Shown one piece after another: positions 23,501 through 34,325 of a stretch of 64,000 nucleotides of DNA (position 1 is the first letter of the stretch; every line of letters begins with the position of its first letter). This DNA is from Cytidiella melzeri (taxonomy: Eukaryota; Basidiomycota; Agaricomycetes; Polyporales; Irpicaceae), in the NCBI GenBank assembly GCA_022592445.1, contig JABYQR010000064.1:94675-158674 (forward strand), in the 5' to 3' direction. Below the pieces are notes generated by a model. The model did not search any database, had not been told where the DNA came from, and saw only the letters and a list, made by a program, of their open reading frames with translations. A program made the translations under genes and the position numbers.

Positions 23501-23710
23501 CTTCCTGCACATCTGTGAGGATTGCCTCTTCCCCTACACAAGTGACCAGTCTGTTACCATCCGGTGTGACTGCGACAGGTCCTCCAGTGTACAACGGCGC
23601 GACCACCCTCGATTTTTTGAAGCTGAAAAGAGGAGCTAAGCAGAACGCATCGTATTCACTTTCGTTTCTACGTACGCTGTCTTCATTTTTGGCCTGGAGG
23701 GAGCGGCCAT
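20513..23710 (-). CDS. UTP13: UTP13 (TBL3) WD40 protein of the small-subunit processome
   Basis: Nucleolar WD40 protein of the U3 snoRNP UTP-B complex needed for 18S rRNA processing. The start at 23710 gives MAAPSRPKMKTA; a 53-nt intron then joins to FKKSRVVAPLYTGGP, the conserved N-terminus. Two runs of WD repeats follow (for example KVWDIVRGYV, VLVWDISS, VRVWDARNGS in the first half; SGSKDRAARLW, TIKMWDLSS, KTAKVWEIEYV, KTVKLWNLDDF, LVKLWNVRDE in the second), fitting tandem beta-propellers. After a short exon around 21130-21240 comes the C-terminal UTP13 domain (LYTLFKNLP, LRELIETLVPYTERHLGRME). A (GAT)n run at about 21008-21031 encodes a Ser-rich insert. The tail is acidic. Confidence 0.93.
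21008..21031. repeat. UTP13: GAT trinucleotide run inside UTP13
   Basis: Repeated GAT/ATG triplets in the coding sequence, read on the minus strand as a Ser run. This is a likely length-variable microsatellite with little effect on the fold. Confidence 0.7.
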
Positions 23711-24423
23711 GGCGGTTAACGTCAAAGTTGCGCAGGGCGGGCTGCTTGGCATTGCACATTCGGCGTCTACTTCGACTTTTATTGGTCGGAATTGACCGAA
23801 ATGTAATTTGTGCGCGTTTATCGCCTGTGTACACACAACGCTTTGTCTGCATACATCGACCTCACCATCATGATACCGTATCAGGTCCATTGACACTAGG
23901 CAAGACTTGTAGGATACAAAGGGCTATCGAGGACCTCAAGAGTATCTACACAGTACGTTCAGTCCTCAAACTCTTTGAGTCAGTCGCTGATCTTTCGTAT
24001 CTGTGCCTGTTCTTGACCTGCAACTCCGTTCATCAGCGGAAGATTGGCGGTCTGGACACAGCTTGCATCTTGCCTTCCAATCTTCCGACGTATACCGGGC
24101 TCTCCTTGATCTGCGCCCCGTGATCTCGTGGTGTGACCCAGGGTTCACAACGTTAACACACCAATACTCTGCGACGAGGATACACATCTGTCATCAAAAC
24201 CCTAAGCCGCGGGACAGACAACAGTAACAGTCGACTACTAGTACAAATCCTTGAACGAACAGATCCACGTCTTGGAACAAATTTTGTTTCCCTGCAGTAC
24301 TAAATAAAAGGAAAGAGTTCGCCTCCATGTGTCCATGGTTGCGTCGCACGTTTAAAGGTGCTCTAAGATGCATCAGACGCCTCGAAAGGCCATAAAATCC
24401 CACGTCGTGTCCTCAGACGTCCG
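23711..24423. other. Intergenic, UTP13 upstream region
   Basis: Holds the UTP13 promoter and the 3' end of the forkhead gene. A 202-codon plus-strand frame here overlaps the UTP13 first exon antisense and has no protein-like features. Confidence 0.5.
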
Positions 24424-25842
24424 TCATCGTGGGGAAGGCAGTCCCGAACGTAGCTGTAAACTCCTTAATTGCTCTTCAGCCATCCGCCGTGCTCGAGCTT
24501 CTTCGTCCGCCGCCCGCTCAGCCTCGACCCGTCTCCTCGCTTCGTCCTCCAATCTGCTCTCGGCCATCTTCAGAGCCTGTTTCGCCCTCGCCGCATCCGC
24601 CTCTGCCCTGGTCAGCTGATTGGACAACCGCAGCGTCAGATGCTCCTGGTCAGCCGACTGTCTCCTAAGACTGTCGATCTCCTGCTGCAGCTGCTTGAGC
24701 AGGGCGTCTTGCGGTGGTAGCGCGTGATTGTATGACGCAGAAGCAGAAGAAGAGAAGACACCGTGTAGTCCGTTTCGATGGTTCGCATGGCGTGATGTGC
24801 CGTGGGTGTGGTTATTGTGGTGGCTGGTGTGAGAGCTGTGATTGTACGTAGGGGTGGGGATGCTGTTGGAACTTGTCGCGGAAGCGGGAGGACGGTAGTT
24901 GTAAGGATGGGCATGCTCCTCGCTGTCGTATTCGTCATCAGACATCACTATAGGACCTCCCTCTCCCCACATGTAACCCATCTCCTCCTCCTCGTCATCG
25001 TCGGTAGGGCTGTTTCGGATGGCAGAGGTCCTGAAAGAGGAGGCATCGACTGGTCGCAGGGTGGCAATGGGTGGAACGTCGTATCGCTGCGGCAGTTCCT
25101 CCAGCCGCACTGACGCAGGGTGGTAAGGTGCTGCTTCAGATACAGGAGTAGGCTGCGGAGGCGTGTCTTTCTGCGTGCGCCCGCGCTTCCTCGGGCGCTT
25201 AGTGCCTGGGGGAGCCTCCAGGTTGACGGTCCAGTACGAACCGAAGCCAGGGTCTGTTGCAGGTCTTGGTTGTCGTTCAAATAATCGGTTGAGTGACAAA
25301 TGATGTCGTACGGATTGCTATGATGCAGAGAAAGGGGGGTCATTATTTGAACACGAAATTGTCTTCTTTATTGCAGAAGGGGTATAAATGCGCACCTTCC
25401 ACGCTGGCCCCGCAGTCTTATAATATGGGTACTTTTTCTCCATCGCTGCGTATATTTCTCGTATCGTCAAACGCTTTTTGGGGCTTCCTAGGATGGCGCA
25501 TCGCAGGATGACGGGCAGGGTGTGTTGCGGTCGGCCGTTGGTATCAGGGAGACAGGCGAGCGTATCTGGACAGTCCGGGTGAGGTTCGTGTGGACGCATT
25601 ATTACGTCTGATTGGGCATAATAATTGGACTCTGCTGCTGCACGTTCGTAGGCCATTGTGTTGATGGGAGGTGGAGAAGTGCTTCCGTTCTGGACGTGCT
25701 GCTGCATCCTGCTTTCGAGCCGGAGTGGGGGGTGGGGTGGAAGAGACGTCAAAAGGGGGAGGAGTGTGGCCATGGGGTGTGCTGACCTTGTTTCACGTTC
25801 TTGTGTGCTTTCTGGGTTGAGCAGGTTGTTGAGTGAGGACAT
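24424..25842 (-). CDS. Forkhead transcription factor with C-terminal coiled coil
   Basis: Nuclear DNA-binding protein. Spliced minus-strand reading gives PVILRCAILGSPKKRLTIRE, IYAAMEKKYPYYK and GPAWKQ, then SVRHHLSLNRLFERQ and GFGSYWTVNLE: a complete forkhead (winged-helix) domain with recognition helix SVRHHLSLN, split by one intron of about 110 nt around 25300-25400. A basic stretch (RPRKRGR) after it could be a nuclear localisation signal. The middle is His/Asn/Ser-rich and of low complexity. The C-terminal about 90 residues form a long Ala/Arg/Glu-rich coiled coil (QQEIDSLRRQSADQEH, then AEADAARAKQALKMAESRL), suggesting dimerisation. The start MSSLNNLLNPES (25842) is preferred; the frame stays open upstream, so a longer form is possible. 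Confidence 0.88.
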
Positions 25843-26524
25843 TAGAGGGGGAAGGGGGGACGAGGGTGACGAGGGTTTGGGTGGAAGGTGAAACCGGAGA
25901 ATTTGACGGTGTTGTCCTGTGGGTCCAACCGGGCGTGCAGACAGTGGCAGCAGGTCCATCGTTGTGGTTTTCCCCCAGATCCGCCCTGCCGATCCGCTCA
26001 GGCCGCTCTCCGGCCCCTTCCCACCCACACAACTCCGTCTCGCCCGTCGTCTGCACATTTCCTCTCCCTCTCTCGCCCTCGACACCAGCAGCGACCGTGG
26101 ACTGAGACAACCTTCGACACGACACACATCCGCGGACCCCCCACAGTGAATAATGCGGCAGTCCCAGACCATCAGCAGAAGGACGACCGGCACACGCCAG
26201 GCCCCCTAAGCTCAATCACGAGCACACAATCACGTCTCAATATTACGAGACCTTTTGCGGAAACTGTCTCAGCGGCCGCGGCGCCATCTCTTGATGCTCG
26301 AACAGCATTCTTTTGTGTAGCAAGTTCCAGCCGCCATTTCCTGGGGGGCCCGCTCACTCACTCCGATAGCTAATGGGCTTCACGCATCACAGCTAGCGAA
26401 ACAATACGAAAAATCGAGATGAGGAATAAATCGTGGTTATCGTACATATTGAAAGGGTATACGAAAATATGCCGGCGTCCAGGAACAGAACTCATTCGCT
26501 CCAAAGACGTGACGAGTTCCACGT
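25843..26524. other. Intergenic, forkhead upstream region
   Basis: C/T-rich tracts and open frames without recognisable protein features. Probably the forkhead promoter and 5' leader. Confidence 0.45.
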
Positions 26525-27807
26525 TCACTTCAGAGGGCTGTATGGCAACGGCTCGAGAATAATCGAATCCATAAACTTTGAGAACTCAGCCGTCTGTACA
26601 TGCATAGGGTGTCAAGTCAGGCTGTGTACATCTGTAAACGACTGTTGTTGGCGTACCTTGACGACCGTGTCTGACCACCCTTCCAACTTCCACGCCTCCT
26701 CCCGTTTCTCCTTGCGGCTAGCTAAATTGCTAACAGACATTTGGTTGTCAGCAGAGGGCACTCAAGATAGACGTATGACCAGGCTTACTCATACTGCCAC
26801 ATGTGGTACACGTGATGAAGCCGACCGATCTGCGAAAACCACGCTCCTACAGGCTCGACGTATTGCCTACGGGCCTCGATACCCTTTCGCCTGTACACAA
26901 GTCAGGTATGTAACATGCGTCAAGCATGCACGTCAATACGTACCAGGCATGCTCCCACTCCAGCAGCGCTCCAGGTTTGAGCTGGTATTTCCTCAGCTCG
27001 AATATACCACCTTCGGTATGAGGAGGGGCTGTGGGGAAGAACGCGAATTCTTGACACAGCTGCGACTCGCGCGAGTTTAGGTACGGTATCATCTTCTGGT
27101 ACGCTTTCTGATACTACAATGGTGTAAGATGGAGTTACAGCCTATGCGTCAATACAAGTGAAAGGGACGGGCGCACATCCGAGTTACGAATCTTTGCGAC
27201 AGTCTTGTCGTACCCACTATAGTTTTCGTACTCCAATATATGATCTTATGGCGATGGCAGTCAGTGTTGATGCTAACGAATGTGAGGGTAGGAGACGTAC
27301 AGAACGTGTCCTGCTCGCCAATTACAACCTCCCAGCTTCCAGACAGCTTTACGTGCAACTCTGGGTCATCCTTGATTGTCGCGTAGTAATCCGCTCTGTG
27401 AACTGATGTGTGAGTATGGTGCCACCGACGCGTCAGGAGATGTGAGTCAGCAGTACGCACGCAGCCTTCTTGTAGTTCTCTGTTTCGCTTGGCTTCACTT
27501 TGTGTACTAGGTGCGCAGATGGGTCAGAAACCACCTGAGTTCATTAAATGTTACTCACCTTCAAAGCCATGGATATACTTCCCTCGCGCCACGAGCCTAG
27601 AGTGCTGCTGAACCTGTACGTCTCCTTCCCTCTGCGCCTCAGGAGAGCCATGCAGGATAGACTGGAGGCACATATTCACTTCGTTGAGTCACACCGTCGA
27701 CTGCTTAGGTCGCCCCATTGACTTCTCACCTTGACTGAGATTGCCCTCGCTGATTGGGCAGTGATGGCTGAGGGTCTGAGCGCCCGAGTGCTAAGTCGAG
27801 CGAGCAT
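26525..27807 (-). CDS. NIPSNAP family mitochondrial protein
   Basis: NIPSNAP proteins are mitochondrial; in animals they act in mitophagy signalling and vesicle functions. The first exon from 27807 encodes a classical targeting peptide: MLARLSTRALRP, rich in Arg/Ser/Ala and lacking acids. Later exons give LVARGKYIHGFE, ELHVKLSGSWEVVIGEQD, HILEYENYSGYDK, then the second NIPSNAP repeat GGIFELRKYQLKPGALLEWE, VEPVGAWFSQIGRLHHVYHM and the end LEPLPYSPLK. About eight introns are needed. It shares a divergent promoter of about 220 bp with the glycosyltransferase-like gene at 28032. The family call is firm. Confidence 0.88.
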
Positions 27808-28031
27808 GTCGGTAAAGAGCGATTATCAAGAAAGGGAGTGTCTGTATGAGCAGCTTTGAAGCAAACGGATGTCTTATGTGCACGGTGTTGGTGGGAGGGG
27901 GTGAGAGAGCAGCCTGGCTAACCGCACAGTGTTCGCGTTGGTCTCCGCTTTACCGCCATCACACATCGACGTAAGCGGGGTATGTGCAAGGCGTGGGAAT
28001 CTGCGAGGCTCGGTCTTTGAACAGTGAAGAC

Positions 28032-29957
28032 ATGCTGAAGCTCAACATACAACGACTGCTCACGCTCTCTCTACTACCACTGCTAGCCTTTCTGGTTAAG
28101 AAATGGTCATCTCAGCACAAACATGAACTATCGGCTGGCAGTGCAGTCAGTGTGAAGGTGACCATCGACGTCTGGCAGACGTACTCACGACCTGTTGCCG
28201 ATAGGCTCAACCCCGCCTTGGGTCTCTAGACGATTTGAACAGTGACAAGAGGGACCCCGACACTACCGCAGTTGTCTTGAACTGGTCTCGGTTTACCAAC
28301 GTCAAACGCATCGCATCCCTGCTATGCTCTCCCTTGCTAGACGGTATCATTGCAGAGGTCCTCGTCTGGAATAACAGTCCCCAGAAGATCTCATACGAAG
28401 TGCGATTCCCTCAATCATTTTATCCTTGAATGATATCCCAGCACGTCTGCCAACCCTCTGTCATTTGGTTGTCTAGGACTTCACTGATAGCACCTGTCCA
28501 CGGTCCAAGCTGAAGATACACAATTCCCCTGAAAACTTGTACTTCCAGGCACGGTTCCTTGCGTGTGCCCAAGCGTCAACACAATATTGTTTCATACAGG
28601 TATGCACGTATGTTGGTAGCAGCTACCCTTCAAAATTGACGCATATCTCTGCATGAGGATGACGACTTTCTCGTGCTTCCTGAGGTGATCCATGCCTTGC
28701 ATGCTCGCATATGCCAGACGCGGGACCCACACACGATACATCTTCTTCCTCCACATGAACACCTTTCTTCCTCTCTGCGCGAAACACTCGTCAAAAACGA
28801 TGTTTCGCTAGAAAGATCAATACACACGGGCTTCGCGTGGCTCGGCCACGGCGCGATCATGCATCGTTCGGAAGTCGTTGGGTTTTTGGGAACCATGCAA
28901 GCTCTGAATGCGTCTGACGCTGAGATGAAGATGGCGGACAATTATTATGCTGTCCTGAGGAACCGTGTGCCTGAGATTTGGTTCGATCAGGGTATCGAGC
29001 TGGGCGGAGGTCAGCCTTTTACCGTTGGCGTCGAAGGAGACGAGCGCAATAACAGACACATCGTGCGTAACAAGTTGCGAACAGACTGAATCAATTGGAG
29101 TTCAACACCTTGTGTGCAGATCAAGGCGACTAAGTACCTCGAGTCCATTACTTTCGATGATCCTTCTTGGGTAGAAGGATCGTCCTTTGTTCGCACGGTC
29201 GACGGAGGTAGTCAGTCAGAAGCTCTTCTGACTCGAGCTGCGTGTCGAGGCGCACGTTGTCTACTGGTAACCAACATCGAGTTGTTACCAGGATCACTTG
29301 AGCGAGTGACTGACAGCGCCACCAACATGATCAGGCTCGAGGCACGCAATCGCGATCGAATTAACGTCGCAGCGATACAAACGTACCTGGAGCAGCCGCC
29401 CTCCATGGCCGTCGACAACCGGCGCGAAACGTACTATAAGAGCTCAGGAGGTCAGTCTTTTGTTGATCGAGGGTACATTTTATCTGTTGGCTGAACGTTG
29501 GATCATGTGCCTCTAGACGCAAAGATGGGCGACTTCATCCAGCTGGAATTTTTTGAGGATCTGCGGCTGTTGAGCACTTTTACTGCATTCGAGATGGCGT
29601 TGCTCGTTGATCGTGACACCGAACGCATTATCCGGTCCAGCAGGGTCTCTACTTCCTCCGATGGTCTCACGCAGGTACGTTGTGGGAGCGCGCTTCCGAA
29701 TGGTCTGCATCCCTGATTTTTTTTTTTGATAGTGCACGCATGCAAGCAATATATTATGCATGGACGTGAAAGTTGACGGGGAGATGTTACGTGAATGCAC
29801 AGTAACTTGGCACTCCGGTGACGGGCCTCGCTGCGACTCGGATGCTGGGTACCGTACTGTGAGGCTGGAAATTGTGCGGCCTGTTCAACCGCCTGTCACC
29901 TGGCGCGTGCATGAGGCCTGGGTCCGGGGACGAAACCGACCGAACGACGAACTGTAG
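28032..29957 (+). CDS. Putative type II membrane glycosyltransferase
   Basis: The start MLKLNIQRLL leads into one N-terminal hydrophobic segment (LLTLSLLPLLAFLV) and a short stem, typical of a Golgi type II protein. The luminal part begins TAVVLNWSRFTNVKRI and contains EVLVWNN and, after an intron, QYCFIQDDDFLV, where DDD is the likely metal/nucleotide-sugar motif of a GT-A fold. Later segments include TGFAWLGHGAIM and MADNYYAVLRNRVPEIWFDQ. The C-terminal half (LVTNIELLPGS, GDFIQLEFFEDL) resembles a beta-rich accessory domain. The last exon ends RGRNRPNDEL. I cannot assign a named CAZy family with certainty; donor and acceptor sugars are unknown. Confidence 0.65.
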
Positions 29958-30143
29958 TAACTTGCAGCATTTCGAGCCATTTGTTTTACTAGTGCTTTTC
30001 TGCTGACAGTACAATAATCAAGTAGCAGTTACCGGTATCTATATGGGCGCTTAGATGCATAATCAGGGGGATCGGTTAGTAGAGCCTGAGCCAGTGTGTC
30101 TTATACCCGAGTTCACGTCTTGCGACCAGCCACCGCTCTGCTC

Positions 30144-32671
30144 ATGCAGCTGTCCGCTCAACATCTTCATTCGTTGCGGTGATGATTTCAATACGAGCGC
30201 GGCCTCATTTCAAGCCATCAACACAATTTCAATGTAGAATCTCCGCTACCCGTCAGGGTCTCAACACGGCGGTAGTGGGACAGGCCTTTCCCGTCCCGTT
30301 GGAACACCAACTTCGGGCGAGGGTAGTTTCTCATCAGCATGAAGAGTTTCATCACTCGCACTGACCTTGATGCATGTGCACGATTGAATCTTTTCATTCC
30401 AGGCCCGCATAGCAGAAATCGACGCAGCTAAGGGCGTTTCTCCCTCCCTCATCGATACTTTCAATAGACACCACGACTATCTCCGGATTTCGTTGACGGA
30501 AAAATGCAATCTTCGTTGTAAGTGATTTGCTCTTGTCTACAATTTTTTTTGCCTGTGGCTCAAGTTCTGATTTTGCTGGCAAAATCTCAGGCTTCTACTG
30601 CATGCCCGCCGAAGGGGTACAGCTCTCGCCGAAAGATAACATACTTTCCGACGACGAAGTCATCCGACTCGCGTCACTGTTCGTGCGAAACGGTGTGAAG
30701 AAGATTCGGCTCACCGGAGGAGAACCCACCGTGCGTAAAGGGTTGCCAAACTTGGTTGGTGAGGCTCCCTAAGAAATGTTATCGCTCACGGCATACACAG
30801 CACACGGACTTACACCCTCCATTTCCGCAGCACGTTTGAATGCGCTGCGCACGCTTGGGCTACAGTCTATCGGCATGACGACAAACGGAATCGCCTTGCA
30901 CCGCCGGCTACCAGAGCTAGTTCAGAATGGTCTGACACACTTGAACATAAGGTTAGTCGTGTGCGTCAATCTGTGGTAGGTGTTTGTTTGATTGATGAGC
31001 TCTCGTCCACGAATAGCCTCGACACGCTGGACCCGTTCAAGTTCGAGATTATGACACGTCGGCTGGGCCACGACGCCGTGTTGCGCTCGCTTCACGTCGC
31101 TTTGGAATCTCCCTTGCAATCTGTGAAGGTCAACGTGGTCATCATCAGGGGCTTGAATGATTCCGAGGTCTTGGATTTCGTGGAGATGACAAAGGACAAG
31201 GCGCTTTCGATACGGTTCATAGAGTTCATGCCATTCACAGGTCTGTTGGAGACCTATTTTCTTTCCATTCTCCGAAAATCGTGTGCTGAACACATTTCTG
31301 CGTCTCTAGATAATCAATGGGATAAGAAAAAGATGGTGCCGTCTGCGGAGCTACTTTCCAGAATATCTGCCAGGTACCCAACCATTACGAAAGTGCCTGA
31401 TGAGTTGAACGACACAGCACGCAACTATTTCATACCAGGACACCAGGGCAGTCTGGGGTTCATCAGTAGCATGTCAGATCATTTTTGTGGCAGCTGCAAC
31501 AGACTCAGGCTCACTGCGGACGGGAAAATCAAGGCTAGTTTCTTTGATTTTGCACCTGGAAAAGCTGTGCTCCATTCTCAACGATCCCGAACCAGGTGTG
31601 CTTATTCGACCCGAAGGAGATTTCCCTCCGTGATCAAATGCGGCGGGGTGCAACTGACATGGAGCTCTTACGGACTATCGGTCTAGCCGTGCATGGCAAA
31701 CAGGAAAAGCACGCTGAGATGGAGAACATTGACACCCTGACCAATCGTCCGATGATATTGATAGGAGGTTGAGTACCCTCGTTCATGTCCGTCGACGAAC
31801 CCGTTTCGAATGTAAATTTCTGACATACGAGTCCTCTTCGGCAGATCCCAAGGCTAGACGAGTATTGCGTGCGCCATCATCCCTGATACGGTTCAAACAG
31901 CCCCGACACTCTCTCGCCGTTCTGCTACCAACGGCTCCGAAGTACGCCCGCCCAATGTCCTCAGACGCGACGCGTGGCATACGCGGGTCCTCCCGCCTGA
32001 CACACATAAACGAGTCAGGCAGACCGACGATGGTCGATGTTGGGGCAAAGCCTGTCTCGGAGCGGACTGCGACTGCGCGCGGGAGGATCTACATACCCGA
32101 AGCAGCTTACGAACTCGTCACCCAATCTCACCGGCACTTGACTCCAAGTAACGCCTCACACTCGACCTCGAACGAACGCCCGGCGAATTCAAACTTAAAA
32201 TCGCTGCAGGCGAAAGGTGACGTCTTGACCGTAGCCCAGTTGGCGGCCATCATGGGCTGCAAACGAACGTCGGACCTTATTCCTCTCTGTCATCCTCTGC
32301 AGCTTTCACATGTTGCGGTTCAACTGCGTCCTGAGGTGCACTGTTATCCTCCGTCGGAGGAGGAGGATGTAGTTCTTCTTCGCAGCGCCGTTGAAACGCC
32401 AACGCCTCCTCCTGCAGGCGACGGCGAGGCATCACCTCTGCAGACGCCTGCCAAAGTGCGAATAAGATATGTTTACAGTGTTTTGTGCACGGCTACTGTA
32501 AAGTGCGAAGGAAAGACCGGAGTGGAGATGGAGGCCTTGACGGCGGTCTCAGTGGGTCTGTTGACTGTGTGGGATATGCTGAAAGCTGTGGCGGGAAAAG
32601 AGATGGTCATTGGCGAAATTTTTGTGTCGCACAAGGCTGGCGGCAACAGTGGGGAGTTCGTGCGCTCGTGA
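30144..32671 (+). CDS. cnxABC: MoaA-MoaC fusion, molybdenum cofactor biosynthesis
   Basis: Makes cyclic pyranopterin monophosphate from GTP. MoaA is the radical-SAM GTP 3',8-cyclase, and MoaC completes the second step. Start 30144 ([12 protein letters not shown], then [10 protein letters not shown] after an intron) gives a basic, acid-free presequence that could target mitochondria. The radical-SAM cluster motif is CNLRCFYC, followed by [11 protein letters not shown] and GMTTNGI. The C-terminal cluster is CGSCNRLRL with a third Cys after a GC-AG intron (31534-31596). MoaA ends NRPMILIGG with a stop; a 77-nt intron (31768-31844) removes the stop and joins LIG to DPKARRVL and MoaC. MoaC has [28 protein letters not shown] and KAGGNSGEF. 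This matches fungal cnxABC and vertebrate MOCS1. Confidence 0.9.
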
Positions 32672-33116
32672 ATGACTGGCTTTGATAGAAAAGCTCAAAA
32701 CAAAGACGGACTCGTGCTAGTCCAGAACTGAGAAGACTCTATTTTAATGCTTTGCTTCTCGCACGTTAAGGGTGAATCTATTCTTACTATAGATGCCGGA
32801 TGATGTATGTGATGACTGAAGCGCAGAGAGCACTTGAACTTGAATAATATATGTCCACTAATAAGCCTCACAAGATAAATACAAAAAGTTAGAAGAGGGG
32901 AATGGGGGGATATTAGGATATACGAGAAATCACTGAACAGATGACAAAAAGTACAGTACGCTAAATAACTATGGCTACAATGGCATGCGTGGTGAGCCTG
33001 TCAAGGAATCAAGTGGCCAACAACGAAGGGAAGTGGAACAGAAAAAAATAATGAAGCAAGAGGAGAAATCCGGATATTAAGGGTATTAGGAAATTTATTT
33101 GAGTTTGATGTCACGA
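32672..33116. other. Convergent 3' intergenic region
   Basis: A/T-rich spacer between the MoaA-MoaC gene and the acetyltransferase gene. No coding signal. Confidence 0.55.
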
Positions 33117-34325
33117 CTACCACTGTCCCCTGTCGGTTCCAACGAAGCCAAGCTCCAGAGAGTCTTCCACTCCTTCCACCCTAGGCTCGCCGCACAAGCC
33201 AGCGAACCCGACTCGGTGATACACCTTTTGGGCGCTGTTCTCGTGACCAACATACAACACGACGCTCTCCTTCCCGTAAATGAACAACAAGCTAAAAGCG
33301 ATGACGGTGAGTTGATGGACCCGAACCAAATTGGATAGGCAACACTCACTGAGCGGTGACATGGCGCACGAGGAGCTCAGCGCAACCGCGTCTCCTCCAC
33401 ATGGGCGTCGTGTAGACCTTGGTGATGGCTGAAACGTGATGGGTGTTCCTCGTGGCAGCGCATATCGTCGTTATGGCTCCGTCGAGATCGTAGACCCATA
33501 GCTGCCGTTTCGCGATCAACTCGCGTGCCTCAATCTTTGCTCGTTCCAAGCTCAACGGGAAGTACACCTGTGTGAACGGTGATACAGTCAACATGACAAA
33601 TAAAGTGGCAAAAAAGGCACCGGTGCACGTACTGAATCATCGGCAAACTCCTTGCACAGTTGGGCGACCTGTGGGAGATCGGGCTCTTCGGCTCTCCTGA
33701 GACGGTGTCCCGCCGGAAGAGGAAAGTCGGCTTGTTTGAAGGTTTTGGCGGTGCAAAAAGAAAAGTAGGCAGCGTAAAACGGTTCAGGCTCAATCGGGTG
33801 GCGCGTGAGCTGCGACCAGTATTGCGCGAAGGCTCTAACCAGAGAAGTCATGCCGAACACTGAAAACACACGTTCTGAGGGTACACAGACGTGCAAGTGG
33901 TCCGCGAGTTTGCGGATTCGGGGGATGACCCACGACGGTGACAGCTCCTCTTGACGTTTTGGCGACCAGAGGAAGATTGGATAGTTGCCCAAGGTCCAGT
34001 CTACACATGACAAGACCATATCCAGCTGGGGATAGACGTGCGACGACGACAGACTCCACATGGTGAGCCAGAACGCGCCAGGAGTGGGATGGGGGGTGAA
34101 GGAGGACGTTTCTGCGCTGTGTAAGAAAGTCTCGACGTCTTCGTCGCTCATACACCGAAATTCTGAGGGTGCAGCCTCGGTAGCCACCCGCTTCAACGCG
34201 TGAGCGAATACAATGTTGGAAGATGCTTCGTGGCGCAAGAGTGTAGGGTAGGACAAGGCGAGGAAATCACTCGCAGAATCATGCTGCATGATGATGGTGT
34301 GGGGGGCGGCGACAATACCAGGCAT
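33117..34325 (-). CDS. GNAT-family N-acetyltransferase
   Basis: Acetyl-CoA-dependent acyltransferase of unknown substrate. The start MPGIVAAPHTI (34325) is chosen because relatives begin shortly before the segment QHDSASDFLALSYPTLLRHE. The N-terminal half contains FWLTMWSLSS and IFLWSPK; the C-terminal half is the GNAT core with RLRRAEEPDLPQVAQLCKEF, ICAATRNTHHVSAITKVYT, the acetyl-CoA loop WRRRGCAELL and, after an intron, LYVGHENSAQKVYHRVGF. The frame is open a further 100 codons upstream, but that part has no protein-like character and contains a possible minus-strand TATA box near 34500, so it is taken as leader. The stop is at 33117-33119. Confidence 0.85.

Noticed and set aside
23515..24123. 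202-codon plus-strand open frame
   Set aside because: Overlaps the first UTP13 exons antisense and its promoter; composition is random-looking.
26433..27080. 215-codon plus-strand open frame
   Set aside because: Lies antisense to several NIPSNAP exons that carry conserved motifs.
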